This document shows, piece by piece, positions 36,201 to 44,446 of a DNA stretch of 61,214 nucleotides. Both the position numbers and the translations under genes were made by a program. The notes beneath the pieces were generated by a model. It saw only the letters and a list, made by a program, of their open reading frames with translations. It did no database searches and was not told where the DNA came from. Position 1 is the stretch's first letter. Every line of letters starts with the position of its first letter. Source of the DNA: Phycisphaerales bacterium PN19_bin_20 (GTDB lineage: Bacteria > Planctomycetota > Phycisphaerae > Phycisphaerales > UBA1924); NCBI GenBank assembly GCA_021173225.1, contig JAJOLK010000019.1, positions 1 through 61,214 of the forward strand, read 5' to 3'.

Positions 36201-36478
36201 CGCGTTTGCTGTCGCGGCTGTTCGGCGCGGCGCTCTCAACGCCCGATACCGGCTGCTGCGGGATGGCCGGGAGCTTTGGGTATGACGCCGACAAGTACGA
36301 GCTCTCGATGACCATCGGCAACCTGGAGCGCGGGGGCGTGCTGCCGATTGCGCGGGCCGCGGGCGCGGGCACAACGCTGTGCGCTACTGGGACAAGCTGC
36401 CGGCACCAGATCAAAGACGGCGCGGCGCGCGAGGCCCGTCACCCGGTGCAGATACTTTGGGACCTGATGAACGCCTGA
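33293..36478 (+). CDS. FAD-linked oxidase / Fe-S / CCG-domain fusion (YdiJ/D-2-hydroxyacid dehydrogenase type)
   Basis: A 1061-residue fusion. Residues about 30-540 form a VAO-type FAD domain (PRGGATSLAGQC; GGCIGNNAAGSRSVKYGRM; SGEHGDGKVRGPLLERFYG). Residues about 600-710 carry a ferredoxin-like unit (CNGAGVCRKQ with MCPSYRG; LCLSCKACKSECPSNVD). The end has two CCG-type Cys motifs (WAGGCCGR and TGCCGMAGSFGYD), as in glycolate oxidase GlcF. This order matches E. coli YdiJ, a D-2-hydroxyglutarate dehydrogenase, and related D-lactate dehydrogenases. Electrons should pass from a 2-hydroxyacid to the respiratory chain at the membrane. GATAAC lies 5 nt before ATG 33293. The exact substrate is open. 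Confidence 0.88.
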   Translation: MELPVLRSGPARQNAQDAAPRVDGLTGQREVAGDQELTEAQAGELRASVRGAVRLGEHDRALYSTDASIYQVMPLGVVVPVDESDAQVAVEFCDKHSVAMLPRGGATSLAGQCTSRALVIDVSSRLLGVRDVALLPDGTGTCFAQAGVTLDELNNQLAREGTGLFFAPDPSTTAQATIGGCIGNNAAGSRSVKYGRMVDSILEIDALTSTGHRVTFGPGAGARDAVALKLADGVTQVVRRYERLIRERYPKTLRRNAGYALDLILAQLDRGVTPHELDLTKLLCGSAGTLAVTLGARCRLLAVPRAKGLALVSFASVDEAIAAVPGILTTGPSAVELVDDVVIEAALNNIECRAYVGAFPLLPGSAGPADIRAVLYVEYHEGGEAELAAKLAGLRGRLPTISAVRDVLDAKGMGEAWKLRKAGEPLLHGLPGKRKPLTFVEDNAVPPERLGEFVREFRKIVQREGTRAAFWAHASVGVLHVRPLLDPNDAKDMAALKRIAVEVADLAKACGGVMSGEHGDGKVRGPLLERFYGPELMGAFREVKALFDPKGLLNPGNIVSPGSVDSILEKTRTEPRAGERPHVPSVKTYFTYEDQDGFAHAVERCNGAGVCRKQSGGTMCPSYRGTMDERHSTRGRGNALRLAITGQLHGAATPGGHEQSQPGTPAWSDPETIKTLDLCLSCKACKSECPSNVDIARLKAEYTAQRYERAGRVPVSALVTGYVRVLNRVGSLTPRLANFVNLTGAARAVINRVLKVHPKRTLPKFSRSLYSLVRGVAGVRVGGGSAGESSSAGGGGAGPASTIALFADCFTTYNESDIGLAAVRALRALGYGVVLPGSDWAGGCCGRSMISVGMLPQAIETIDATIAGLRGVIDDPAVKAVVFAEPSCLSAVTDDWLRLKCATPLEVRERLAAKAMLVEDFVDRFWHEHPERSGLERAVTRARAQAAGGGRVVLHAHCHQKALWGGGTSSRLLSRLFGAALSTPDTGCCGMAGSFGYDADKYELSMTIGNLERGGVLPIARAAGAGTTLCATGTSCRHQIKDGAAREARHPVQILWDLMNA

Positions 36479-36500
36479 GTTGCACCAAAGGGGCCCACCG

Positions 36501-37085
36501 ATGCACCGCACGCTGCGGCTGTTTGTCGCGCTCTGCCCGCCCGAGCCGTTGGGCGCGGCGCTGACTGCACTGCGCCCGACGGGCGTGGCGATCCCTGAGC
36601 ACCGCGTGGTGGACGCGAGCACGCCGTACGCGCTGCACATGACCCTCGCGTTTGTTGGCGAGACGCACCACAAGGAGTTGCGGTCGGTGAAGGAATCGGT
36701 CGAGCGCTCCGCGAGCGGGCTCGGGGCGTTCACCATCACGGCGCAGCGGCTGGTGACGATCCCCACGCCGCAGGACGGCGGCCCGCCGCGGCAGTTGGCC
36801 GTGACGACCGACGCGCCGGCCACGCTGCTGGAGATGCACCGCCGGTTGAGCCAGCGGCTCACGAGCCCGAAGCGCAACGGGCGGCGCGCGCGGTTCTTGC
36901 CGCACATCACGACGCTGCGTTACCTGCACAACCAGACGTCGGCGGCGGTTGATGAGCCGGTGATGCTGGACGCGGGTTGGGGCCTCGGGGCCTGGCGCGT
37001 GGCGGAGTTGCTGCTGTTCTCAAGCGTGCTGACGCGCGAGGGCTCGGTGTACCAAGTTGAGCACAGCGTGCCGCTGAAGGAATGA
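36501..37085 (+). CDS. thpR: RNA 2',3'-cyclic phosphodiesterase (2H family)
   Basis: A 194-residue 2H phosphoesterase that starts MHRTLRLFVALCPPE. The two HxT motifs are HMTLAFVG and HITTLRYL, the catalytic His pair that hydrolyses 2',3'-cyclic phosphates on RNA (historically called 2'-5' RNA ligase). The ATG at 36501 has AAGGGG 8 nt upstream and begins 22 nt after the stop of the FAD oxidoreductase gene, so co-transcription is likely. No functional link between the two is known. Confidence 0.9.
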   Translation: MHRTLRLFVALCPPEPLGAALTALRPTGVAIPEHRVVDASTPYALHMTLAFVGETHHKELRSVKESVERSASGLGAFTITAQRLVTIPTPQDGGPPRQLAVTTDAPATLLEMHRRLSQRLTSPKRNGRRARFLPHITTLRYLHNQTSAAVDEPVMLDAGWGLGAWRVAELLLFSSVLTREGSVYQVEHSVPLKE

Positions 37086-37143
37086 GCGTGCGCGGTGAGC
37101 TCGAGACCGGGGCGCACGGAGTGCAAGGCCCCAGCGTGTTTGC

Positions 37144-37149
37144 TAACCT
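37144..37149 (+). promoter_or_regulatory. leaderless-type -10 box of the alpha/beta hydrolase gene
   Basis: TAACCT ends 6 nt before the GTG start at 37156, with no ribosome-binding site in between. Confidence 0.4.
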
Positions 37150-37155
37150 GCACGC

Positions 37156-38160
37156 GTGTTTGGCGATTTCGATCTTGATCCGGTCAACTGGCTTGGGCTG
37201 GCGATGCTGCTGGCCGTCGGTGGCGCGGTGGCTTGGCTTGGCGGGGTCGTGATGATCGTGCTGACGCTGACGCGCCCGCCGCGCAGGACCACTGCGTGGG
37301 CAATTGCGCGCGGCTTTGCGTCAGACCCTGGCGAGATGGACCTCGCCCGATATGGGCTGGACCCCACGGCGTTCAGCAGCAGCACGTTGACGCACGCGCG
37401 CGGGCGGTGCGCGGTGTGGGAGTTGCCCGGCGCAAACCCCAACGGTCCGGTGGCGGTGCTGACGCACGGGTGGGGTGACGGGAAGATCAACGCGCTGAGC
37501 CGGCTGGAGCCGTTCGTGCCGATCTGCTCGCGGGTGATCGTGTGGGACCTGCCGGGGCACGGCGAGTCTGGCGGGGCGTGCCGTCTGGGGCTTGATGAGC
37601 ACGAGGCGCTCGGCGAGCTGCTGCGCCCGATCAGTGAGCCGGTGATCTTGCTGGGCTGGTCGCTGGGCGCGGGGGTCTCTTTGCTGGCAGCGCGTGAGCG
37701 CGTGGTCAAGGGGCTCAGTGTGGTCGGGGTCATTTGCGAGGCGCCGTACCGCTTGCCGCAGACGCCCGCGCAGCGGGTGCTGGCGGCGCGCGGCGTGCCG
37801 AACCTGGGGATGCTGGCGGTGGCGCAGTGGCTCATCGGCGGCGTCGCGTGGCGGCGGGCGGGTGAAGGGTTTGATCGCGCCGAGCAAGCGCGCAAGCTCA
37901 CGGCACTGGGCGTCCCGGTGCGGGTGCTGCACGGCGAGCTTGACCCGGTGAGCCCGGTGCAGGACGGGCGCGACATTGCGCAGGCCGCGGGCGCTGAGGC
38001 GGCGGTGCTTGCGCAGGGGCGGCACAATGACTTGTGGGTCACACCCCCGCTGCGGGCGTCGTCGCTGGCGCAGGTGCGATCATGGCTTGCTGGTTGGCTG
38101 GAGGAGAACCTGACGCCTGGGATTGCGGTGGGGCCGGTGGCGGGGCCGGGTCGCCTTTGA
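37156..38160 (+). CDS. membrane-anchored alpha/beta hydrolase
   Basis: A 334-residue protein. An N-terminal helix (about 12-38) anchors an alpha/beta hydrolase domain: AVLTHGWGD forms the oxyanion region, WDLPGHGESGG follows, the nucleophile elbow is GWSLGAG, an acid lies in HGELDPVSP, and the final His is in GRHNDLW. Substrate unknown; lysophospholipase- or peptidase-like activities are possible. It begins at GTG 37156. Its last 122 bp overlap the convergent membrane protein gene, which is unusually long for a natural overlap. Confidence 0.8.
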   Translation: MFGDFDLDPVNWLGLAMLLAVGGAVAWLGGVVMIVLTLTRPPRRTTAWAIARGFASDPGEMDLARYGLDPTAFSSSTLTHARGRCAVWELPGANPNGPVAVLTHGWGDGKINALSRLEPFVPICSRVIVWDLPGHGESGGACRLGLDEHEALGELLRPISEPVILLGWSLGAGVSLLAARERVVKGLSVVGVICEAPYRLPQTPAQRVLAARGVPNLGMLAVAQWLIGGVAWRRAGEGFDRAEQARKLTALGVPVRVLHGELDPVSPVQDGRDIAQAAGAEAAVLAQGRHNDLWVTPPLRASSLAQVRSWLAGWLEENLTPGIAVGPVAGPGRL

Positions 38161-38749
38161 AGGCCGCGACGCCGATCTGGAACGCGCGGATGATCTGGTG
38201 CCCGGCGGCCGAGGCCAGCGCGATGAGCACGAGCAGCAAGATGATGTACGCGCCAAAGACCAGCGCGTCAGAGACGCCCGCGAGCGCGCGCGAGATTGAG
38301 CCGCGCCAGAGCAGCGCCAGCAAAGCCAGCAGCGGGAGGCTCAGTGCGAGCCCGACGGCCAATCGCGGGAGAGTCTGCTTGGGAGCGCGCAAGAGCACGT
38401 CAGCGGCGGCCAGGGTGGCGGTGAGCCCGGCGATTGCCACGCCCAACATCGTCGGCCAGTGCCCGGTGATGAACCCGGCGGGCCGGCCCCCCGCGAGGTA
38501 GGCAAAGACGCTTCCAACGCCGGTGGCGCCGGCGACGCACAGGAGCGTGATGGCCGGGCCTTGGCGGAGCCGCCCTTGGGCGAGGGTGAGTGTGAACCAG
38601 GCGGCGACGGGGAAGATCGCGTGGAAGGCGGCGGAGATGAGTAGTACGGGTTTGGCCGAGAGGTCGCCATAGAGCCCGTAGAGGCCCAGCAGCGCGATGA
38701 CGCCGGCGGTGAGGGTGAGCAGCAGCTTGACCAGCGGGTGTTGAATCAT
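38039..38749 (-). CDS. polytopic membrane protein, unknown function
   Basis: A 236-residue protein with six predicted membrane helices between about residues 5 and 195 and a cytosolic Pro/Ala-rich tail of about 35 residues. No family is recognised. The ATG at 38749 lacks a clear ribosome-binding site. Its C-terminal Pro-rich tail is encoded antisense to the end of the alpha/beta hydrolase (122-bp overlap). The tail could be shorter in reality if a frameshift exists, but the hydrophobic core is convincing. Confidence 0.6.
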   Translation of the reverse strand: MIQHPLVKLLLTLTAGVIALLGLYGLYGDLSAKPVLLISAAFHAIFPVAAWFTLTLAQGRLRQGPAITLLCVAGATGVGSVFAYLAGGRPAGFITGHWPTMLGVAIAGLTATLAAADVLLRAPKQTLPRLAVGLALSLPLLALLALLWRGSISRALAGVSDALVFGAYIILLLVLIALASAAGHQIIRAFQIGVAAFKGDPAPPPAPPQSQASGSPPANQQAMIAPAPATTPAAGV

Positions 38750-39115
38750 GAAGCTGCGCTGAACCCCCGGAGAGTTTCGGCCCGTGCGCGGGCGCGATCA
38801 TGGCGGGTGATTATCGTCACGCCGCGGGGCCTGGGGGTATCGCGAGGTGAGAAGTAGTAGAAGTTGCTTGCCCGGGCGGTGGGCGGCGGGCACGCGCAGA
38901 AACTGCGGGCAGCCAGGGCGTGGGCCGCGGGGGCGCTTGGCACGGTTATCGCTGCCTGAAGCTTGTACAAGGCTGCAGTGGGGGGGCTTTCGTGGTCGAT
39001 CCACTACAGAGGAAGGCCTGAGGGCGGATGGACATCGCCCCCGAGGTTGAACCTGAATTTGCAACGACATGGCGGAGGCAGGACGGCCGGCCCCCAGCCA
39101 CGGGAAGGACCCCGC
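38750..39115. other. leader region upstream of the fliD operon
   Basis: About 366 bp without a full-size gene. It holds the candidate sigma-54 promoter at 38937-38953 and would give a 5' leader of about 150 nt before a 29-codon ORF. No other structure is recognised. Confidence 0.5.
38937..38953 (+). promoter_or_regulatory. candidate sigma-54 (-24/-12) promoter for fliD-fliS
   Basis: TTGGCACGGTTATCGCT matches the sigma-54 consensus YTGGCACGRNNNTTGCW at every defined position except one (TCGC for TTGC). It lies about 180 nt before the 29-codon ORF and points toward the flagellar genes. Sigma-54 control of flagellar genes is well known in other bacteria. Confidence 0.5.
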
Positions 39116-39205
39116 ATGAACGCGCTGATCAGCATCGACTTGGCCGTGAGCTTCGGCAGTGACGTGGCCCCGGGCACGCGCCGCAACGCGGGGGGTTGCT
39201 CATGA
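39116..39205 (+). CDS. 29-residue leader ORF coupled to fliD
   Basis: ATG 39116 is preceded at 8 nt by GGGAAGGA, a good ribosome-binding site. The 29-residue product (MNALISIDLAVSFGSDV and onward) ends in ATGA, so its TGA overlaps the ATG of fliD. The fliD start itself has only a weak purine-rich stretch upstream, so translation of fliD probably depends on this ORF. The peptide is not recognised and may act only through coupling. It is too short to judge by conservation here. Confidence 0.5.
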   Translation: MNALISIDLAVSFGSDVAPGTRRNAGGCS

Positions 39206-42114
39206 GCGGCATCTCCAGCGGCGTGGGCCTGTTTAGCGGCATCAACCGCAACCAGATCATTGACCAGCTCCTGTCCATCGACAGCAGGGCGAGGACACCT
39301 TTGCAGCGGCGGATCGGCTCGCTGCAGGGCCTGTCGGTGGCGTATCTCGACGTGACCAGCAAGCTCTCGGCGCTGCGGACTTCGGCACAGGGCTTCCGCA
39401 GCGACCGCGCCTTTGAGTTCGCCGCCGCCACCAGCAGCAATCCGGACACTGTCCGCGCCACCGCGACCACCGGCGCGCCCAGCGGCGAGTACCGCGTGAC
39501 GGTCGCGCGGCTGGCCAGCACGCAGCAGCTCTTAAGCCGTTCGTTCTCTGATGAGACCGTCACGGGCCTTGGCCTGCGCGAGGTGGTCTACGAGGGTGCC
39601 GAGGGGCGGCTCGACACTGATACCTCGCTCTCGCGCCTGCGCGCTGGGCAGGGCGTGACGCGCGGGACGATCCAGGTGCGTGACGGCACCGGCGCCAGCG
39701 CCAACATCGACCTGACCCGTGCCACAACGATCAGCGACGTGGTCAACGCTATCAATCAGCAGACCGGCGTACGCGTGCGGGCCAGGATCGACGACACGTC
39801 GGGCACGCCGTTCGCATCCGGTGACGCGCTGGTGCTCGAGGACATCTCGGGCGGCACGGGCGCGCTGGTGATCAGTGACTTTGGCTCCACATCAACCGCT
39901 ACCGAGCTGGGCATCGCCGGCACCGTGAACGCCGGGCAGCGCCTGGACAACAACAACGCCGCACAGATCGCCAGCACGCGGGCGACGATCCGCGGCTCAC
40001 GGATCAACACGCTGGGCGACACGACCTCGCTGGCGTCGCTGAATGACGGGCTGGGCGTGGGCTTCAACCGTGCCGCCGGCACGAGCGGGACCCCTGACTT
40101 CAGGATCACTGTGACCGGCGCGGGGGCGGCGGCGTTTGACGTTGACCTCGGCGAGGTCTTCGACGGCTCCGGGCTGCGGACTCGATCGGCGGCAACAACC
40201 CTCGGCGAGGTCATCACGCGCGTGAACGAGGCCGCGGCGGCCGCGGGCACCACGCTGCGTGCCCAGTACAACGCCGACCGCACCGGCCTGAGTTTGGTTG
40301 GCGAGTCTGGCACCACGGGCGTGAGCGTTGCGGCCCTTAGCGGCTCGACGACCGCCGCAGACCTGGGCATCCAGGGCACGTTCTCCGGCAGCTCGGCGAG
40401 CGGCACGGGCCTGATCGCCAAGCTCAACTCTGTGCAAGCCTCACGCCTGCTGGGCGGCAACGGAATAAGCGACAACGACCTGAGCATCACGCTGCGCTCG
40501 GGGGCGAACCTCAACATCACCGCGCGGGTCGATCAGTCCGTCTCTGACCTGCTCGACTCGATCAACAACGCCAGCGGGAACAACGGGCGGCTCGTCGCGG
40601 CGCTAGACCCCTCGGGCAACCGCCTGGTTCTGACCGACACGACCAGCGGCACCACCGCCACGCGTCTTGACGGCGGGCTGGCCGGCGTGCTCGAGCTGCC
40701 TTCGACCTTCACCAACGGGGTCGCGTCCAGCGGGCGTTTGCAGCGGCAGTACGTTAACGCCAACACCGACATCGGCAAGCTTAACTACGGGCGCGGGATC
40801 GGCGCGGGGATCTTTGAGGTCACCACGTCCTCGGGCTTCCGCCGGTCCGTCAACGTCGGCACCGGGGCGAGGACCGTCGGCGACGTGCTCACGGCCATCA
40901 ACTCGGCCGGCAACGACAGCGGCACCGCGCGGTTCTCGGCCCGCATCAACGATACCGGCGACGGCATCCTCGTCGAAGATCTTTCGGGCGGCGGCAACAA
41001 GCTGACCATCCGCGACACCACCGGCGGCGTCGCTCGCAATCTGTTCCTCGCTGGCACGGCGGAAACGGTCGGCAACTCGTCGATCAACGGGTCGTACGAG
41101 CGGCGGATCGTGGTCGATCCTGCCGACACCCTCGCGCAGGTCTCGGGCAAGCTCAACGGGGCCAACCTCAACATCCGCGCTAGCGTGCTGCGTGACGGGA
41201 CGGCGGTGCCCTTCCGGCTTGCGGTCTCCAGCCGAAGCACGGGCGTCACGGGGGCCTTCACCCTTGACGGGGTTGGCGCCGACCTGGGCCTGGGCACCAC
41301 CACGCAGGGGCGTGATGCGCTGGTGTTCTACGGCAGCGACGACCCGACGCGGGCCCTGGCGGTCGAGAGCTCGTCGAACACCGTGACTGGCGCGATCCCG
41401 GGCGTGTCGCTTGAGCTGCGCGGGGTCTCGACCTCGCCGGTGACCATCGGCGTCACGCCCGACATCACCAAGATCACCGAGAAGGTTACCGGTTTCATCG
41501 ACGCCTTCAACGCCCTGATCGACTCGATCTCCAGCAGGGCGACGTTCGATAGCGAGGCCAACAGGCGTGGCGTGCTGCTGGGCGATAGCGTGACGGGCGA
41601 GCTGAGATCGGCCGTGCAGCGCCTTGCGCAGACGCGCGGGCAGGGCGTTTCGGGTCAGTTCAACTTTCTCTTCGAGGTCGGCGTCGGCCTGACCACCGGG
41701 GGCAAGCTCAAGTTTGACCAGACCAAGTTCCGCACGGCCATTGAGCGCGACCCGCGCGGCGTGGCCGACCTCTTCTCCGCGCGCGTGCAGGCCCCCAGCA
41801 CCCAGCGCACGCTCGAGGGCGGTGTCATCGTCAACGAGACTGTTCAGGGTGCGTTCTCCGCCAGGGGCGTGCTGGAGATCTTCGCCGATGAGGTCGAGCG
41901 TTACACCCGCTCGACCGACGGCGTGCTGACGCGCTCGAGCAGGACCCTCGACGAGCAGGTCAAGGCCAACAACGCACGCATCAAGACCATCGACGAGCGG
42001 ATCAAGAGCAAGCGTGTCCGGCTGGAACGCCAGTTCATCCAGATGGAGTCGACCATCGGGCGTTTGCAGGGCCAGCAGTCCAGCTTGGGCAACATCCGTA
42101 ACGTGACGCGGTAA
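39202..42114 (+). CDS. fliD: flagellar filament cap / hook-associated protein 2
   Basis: A 970-residue FliD. The N-terminus MSGISSGVGLFSGIN with QIIDQLLSIDSRARTPLQRR is the typical D0/D1 segment, and the C-terminus from about residue 750 (VSLELRG, KITEKVTGFIDAFNAL, LDEQVKANNARIKTIDERI) is the FliD_C coiled coil. The protein caps the growing filament and guides flagellin folding outside the cell. It is roughly twice the usual 450-500 residues. The extra length comes from about five diverged repeats that look like flagellin IN motifs (for example TISDVVNAINQQTGVRV and TVGDVLTAINSAG). fliS follows. Confidence 0.93.
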   Translation: MSGISSGVGLFSGINRNQIIDQLLSIDSRARTPLQRRIGSLQGLSVAYLDVTSKLSALRTSAQGFRSDRAFEFAAATSSNPDTVRATATTGAPSGEYRVTVARLASTQQLLSRSFSDETVTGLGLREVVYEGAEGRLDTDTSLSRLRAGQGVTRGTIQVRDGTGASANIDLTRATTISDVVNAINQQTGVRVRARIDDTSGTPFASGDALVLEDISGGTGALVISDFGSTSTATELGIAGTVNAGQRLDNNNAAQIASTRATIRGSRINTLGDTTSLASLNDGLGVGFNRAAGTSGTPDFRITVTGAGAAAFDVDLGEVFDGSGLRTRSAATTLGEVITRVNEAAAAAGTTLRAQYNADRTGLSLVGESGTTGVSVAALSGSTTAADLGIQGTFSGSSASGTGLIAKLNSVQASRLLGGNGISDNDLSITLRSGANLNITARVDQSVSDLLDSINNASGNNGRLVAALDPSGNRLVLTDTTSGTTATRLDGGLAGVLELPSTFTNGVASSGRLQRQYVNANTDIGKLNYGRGIGAGIFEVTTSSGFRRSVNVGTGARTVGDVLTAINSAGNDSGTARFSARINDTGDGILVEDLSGGGNKLTIRDTTGGVARNLFLAGTAETVGNSSINGSYERRIVVDPADTLAQVSGKLNGANLNIRASVLRDGTAVPFRLAVSSRSTGVTGAFTLDGVGADLGLGTTTQGRDALVFYGSDDPTRALAVESSSNTVTGAIPGVSLELRGVSTSPVTIGVTPDITKITEKVTGFIDAFNALIDSISSRATFDSEANRRGVLLGDSVTGELRSAVQRLAQTRGQGVSGQFNFLFEVGVGLTTGGKLKFDQTKFRTAIERDPRGVADLFSARVQAPSTQRTLEGGVIVNETVQGAFSARGVLEIFADEVERYTRSTDGVLTRSSRTLDEQVKANNARIKTIDERIKSKRVRLERQFIQMESTIGRLQGQQSSLGNIRNVTR

Positions 42115-42281
42115 GCGGACGGGCGAGGGTGGCACGCGTCGTCTTTGCGCGTCGTGGTTGCGCGGTTCTGGCCTGGCGGACGGGCGGACGGTGGACGGGC
42201 TGGGGATTCTTGGTCGGGCCGGGGCTTGATCGGTCGCCGGGCTGAACTTTGGCGACGCAACGTCCGATTTCACACATCAGC

Positions 42282-42755
42282 ATGGCTACCCCGAAAGCGC
42301 AAGCCGATCAGTACCTGGCGACCAAGGTCCTCACCGCGTCACCGGCGGAGCTTCGCCGGCTGCTGCTGGAGGGGGCCGTCCGCTTCTGCACGCAGGGGCG
42401 CGAGGGGCTGGCGGGCAAGAACTTTGAGGCCGCGTTCAACGGGTTTACGCGCACGCGGGCGATCATCGTTGAGCTGATGACCACGATGCGGACCGACATG
42501 GGCGACCCTGACCTGGTCGATCGTCTGCGGGCGCTCTACGGGTTCATGATGGCCCGCCTGCTGGTGGCCAGCCATGAGAAGAGCATCGAGGCCGCTGATG
42601 AGGTTGTGCGCCTGCTGCAATTTGAGCTTGACACCTGGCAGCTACTGATGTCGCGCCTGAGCGAGACCGCACCCGCGGGCCTAAGCGAGCCGAGGGTGAT
42701 GGCCGCGGCACCCGGCAGCGGCGCGAGCTACTTGCCATTTACGGCTGACGCCTAA
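42282..42755 (+). CDS. fliS: flagellar secretion chaperone FliS
   Basis: A 157-residue FliS-type chaperone with the opening ADQYLATKVLTASPAELRRLLLEGAVRFC, followed by helices ending FELDTWQLLMSRL. FliS binds the disordered C-terminus of flagellin in the cytoplasm until export. The ATG at 42282 is used; a TTG at 42249 in the same frame would add 11 residues, and neither has a strong ribosome-binding site. It lies 167 bp after fliD and is probably in the same operon. Flagellin genes are not in the window. The C-terminal 25 residues are low-complexity and not typical of the family. Confidence 0.88.
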   Translation: MATPKAQADQYLATKVLTASPAELRRLLLEGAVRFCTQGREGLAGKNFEAAFNGFTRTRAIIVELMTTMRTDMGDPDLVDRLRALYGFMMARLLVASHEKSIEAADEVVRLLQFELDTWQLLMSRLSETAPAGLSEPRVMAAAPGSGASYLPFTADA

Positions 42756-42783
42756 TTCTGGCCTGCTACCCACCCTGAAGTTG

Positions 42784-42838
42784 TGCGCGAGGCGCGCAGG
42801 CGGGTGCGCACGTCGTTAAGCGCAACGGTAAGTTGCGC
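42784..42838. terminator. two hairpins between convergent fliS and histidine kinase genes
   Basis: TGCGCG-AGG-CGCGCA at 42784-42798 and GCGCAAC-GGTAA-GTTGCGC at 42820-42838 are perfect stems. There is no T-tract, so rho-independent termination is not assured. Confidence 0.4.
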
Positions 42839-42861
42839 GAGTGGTTCGCTGCGCCGGGCAC

Positions 42862-44205
42862 TCATGCCGCGGCGCGGGCGACCGCTTGCGCCGGCAGCAA
42901 GAGCTGAAAGACCGCGCCCCCGCCGGCGCGGTGCTGGTACGACAGCTCACCCCCGTGAAGGTCGCTGACGCGCTCGCAGATCATCAGGCCCAGCCCGCTG
43001 CCGTGCGCCTTGGTGGTGAAGAACGGCTGGAAGATGCGGCCGCGGTCCGCATCGGCGACGCCCGGCCCGCGGTCGGCGATGCGCAGCTTGACGCACGGCT
43101 GACCAACGCTGCCAGCCCCGAGCAGCAGCTCAACTCGCACGTGCCGGGTATGGGGCGGCTGCGCGGCCTGCGCGTCGATGGCGTTGACCAGCAGGTTGAC
43201 CACCACCTGCTGAAGTTGGGTCGGGTCATGCAGGACAACCAGCGGCATGTCGGGCAGCACGCACTCTAATGGGCACGCGCCCGCCAGCGCACAGTGCTCG
43301 ACCAGCGCGACCGCCGCACGGACAGACTCGCGCGCGTCTGCACAGGTCGGCTTGAACGCCGCACGGCTGACCATCGCGCGCATCGACTCGATGATCGCCC
43401 GGGCCCGCTGCGTCTGCTCATTGATGTGGCGCAGGCCCTCGGCGGTGCGGGCGCGTGCGTCGGTGTCGATGGGCCCTTGCTGGCCCAACCGGATCAGGCC
43501 GGCGGCGTAGTTGCTGATGGCCGCCAGCGGCTGGCTCAGCTCGTGGGCCAGGCCTGAGGCGATCTCGGCGGCGGTCATGACCCGCGTTTCTCTGCTTATG
43601 CGGTCGGCTTCCTCCATCACGGCGTGCTGGTCTCGGACGGTCTGGGTGACGTTCTCATGGCAGACCAGCAGCAGCGGGGCCGCGCCCTGGACCGGCTCGA
43701 ACCTGACCGCGCGCATCTGGTACCTCTGGTGCCGCGTGGGCCCGTGGCACGGGTAGCGGACGAACGCCTCATGACGCTCGCCGCCGAGGCCGGCCCGAAT
43801 CTGCGCGGCGGAGTTGGCTGCTTCGTTGGCGTCGCCGGGAGCTGACGCCTCAGCTGCGCGGTCACAGACGGCCAAGTAGTTTACGCCCACGCTCGTTGCT
43901 GATGTGCTGGCGTTACCCTGACGGCTGAAGAGCTCCCACGCCTTGTTGGTTGCGACGATGACCCCGTGCTGGTCGAGGATCGCCGCGTGGGCGGAGATTG
44001 CGTTGAGCAGGTTCTGGATGGTGGCGAGCTGGTCAGACCACTTCAGATCTGGATTGCGACGGTGATCAAGCTGCGGCGCTTCCGGCTGATCCTGCCTTCT
44101 GGCGAGCGGCACTACAGCCCCAGCGCGCGAGCGCAGTAGCCAGCCTGAGGCCAGGCCCGCCACGGCGATCAGCGCGCCGGCCATGCTCGCAAGGGGCTCG
44201 TCCAT
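42862..44205 (-). CDS. PAS domain sensor histidine kinase
   Basis: A 447-residue kinase. A short hydrophobic N-terminus (about 8-25) may anchor it. A PAS domain covers about residues 60-190 (ISAHAAILDQHGVIVATNKAWE). The kinase core has HELSQPLAAISNYAAG with phospho-accepting His221, an N-box VVVNLLVNAIDAQ, RIADRGPGV, and FQPFFTTKAHGSGLGL. The layout resembles FixL/DctB-type kinases. GAGGT lies next to the ATG. No receiver gene adjoins it; the LuxR-type regulator at 49.2 kb is the closest output protein, but that pairing is speculative. Confidence 0.88.
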   Translation of the reverse strand: MDEPLASMAGALIAVAGLASGWLLRSRAGAVVPLARRQDQPEAPQLDHRRNPDLKWSDQLATIQNLLNAISAHAAILDQHGVIVATNKAWELFSRQGNASTSATSVGVNYLAVCDRAAEASAPGDANEAANSAAQIRAGLGGERHEAFVRYPCHGPTRHQRYQMRAVRFEPVQGAAPLLLVCHENVTQTVRDQHAVMEEADRISRETRVMTAAEIASGLAHELSQPLAAISNYAAGLIRLGQQGPIDTDARARTAEGLRHINEQTQRARAIIESMRAMVSRAAFKPTCADARESVRAAVALVEHCALAGACPLECVLPDMPLVVLHDPTQLQQVVVNLLVNAIDAQAAQPPHTRHVRVELLLGAGSVGQPCVKLRIADRGPGVADADRGRIFQPFFTTKAHGSGLGLMICERVSDLHGGELSYQHRAGGGAVFQLLLPAQAVARAAA

Positions 44206-44446
44206 ACCTCAGGGGTATCGGTCAGCGGCCCGGCGTGCTGAAGCCGATAATTCAGCCCCCGGCGCGGGTTCATCGGCGTCCTTACCGGTCCTTGAGTGCA
44301 GCGCGGGGCCTACCCTGCCGATGGGAGTAGTCTGGGGTGTGCGCCCCTGCGACGCCCGACCGTTCTGACCCTTTTGTTTCCACAACTCGCCGCCGGTAAC
44401 AGGGCCGAGCTTGCCCCGCCCGCGGCTGATTTTCCCGGAAGCGCCG
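44206..44446. promoter_or_regulatory. divergent promoter region, kinase / sucA
   Basis: This 241-bp spacer contains TACCCT (44311-44316) and TAGTCT (44328-44333), two -10-like hexamers on the sucA strand. No -35 box is convincing. There is no gene. Confidence 0.25.

Noticed and set aside
40603..42273. 556-codon open frame on the minus strand
   Set aside because: Complement of fliD with biased composition and no family resemblance.
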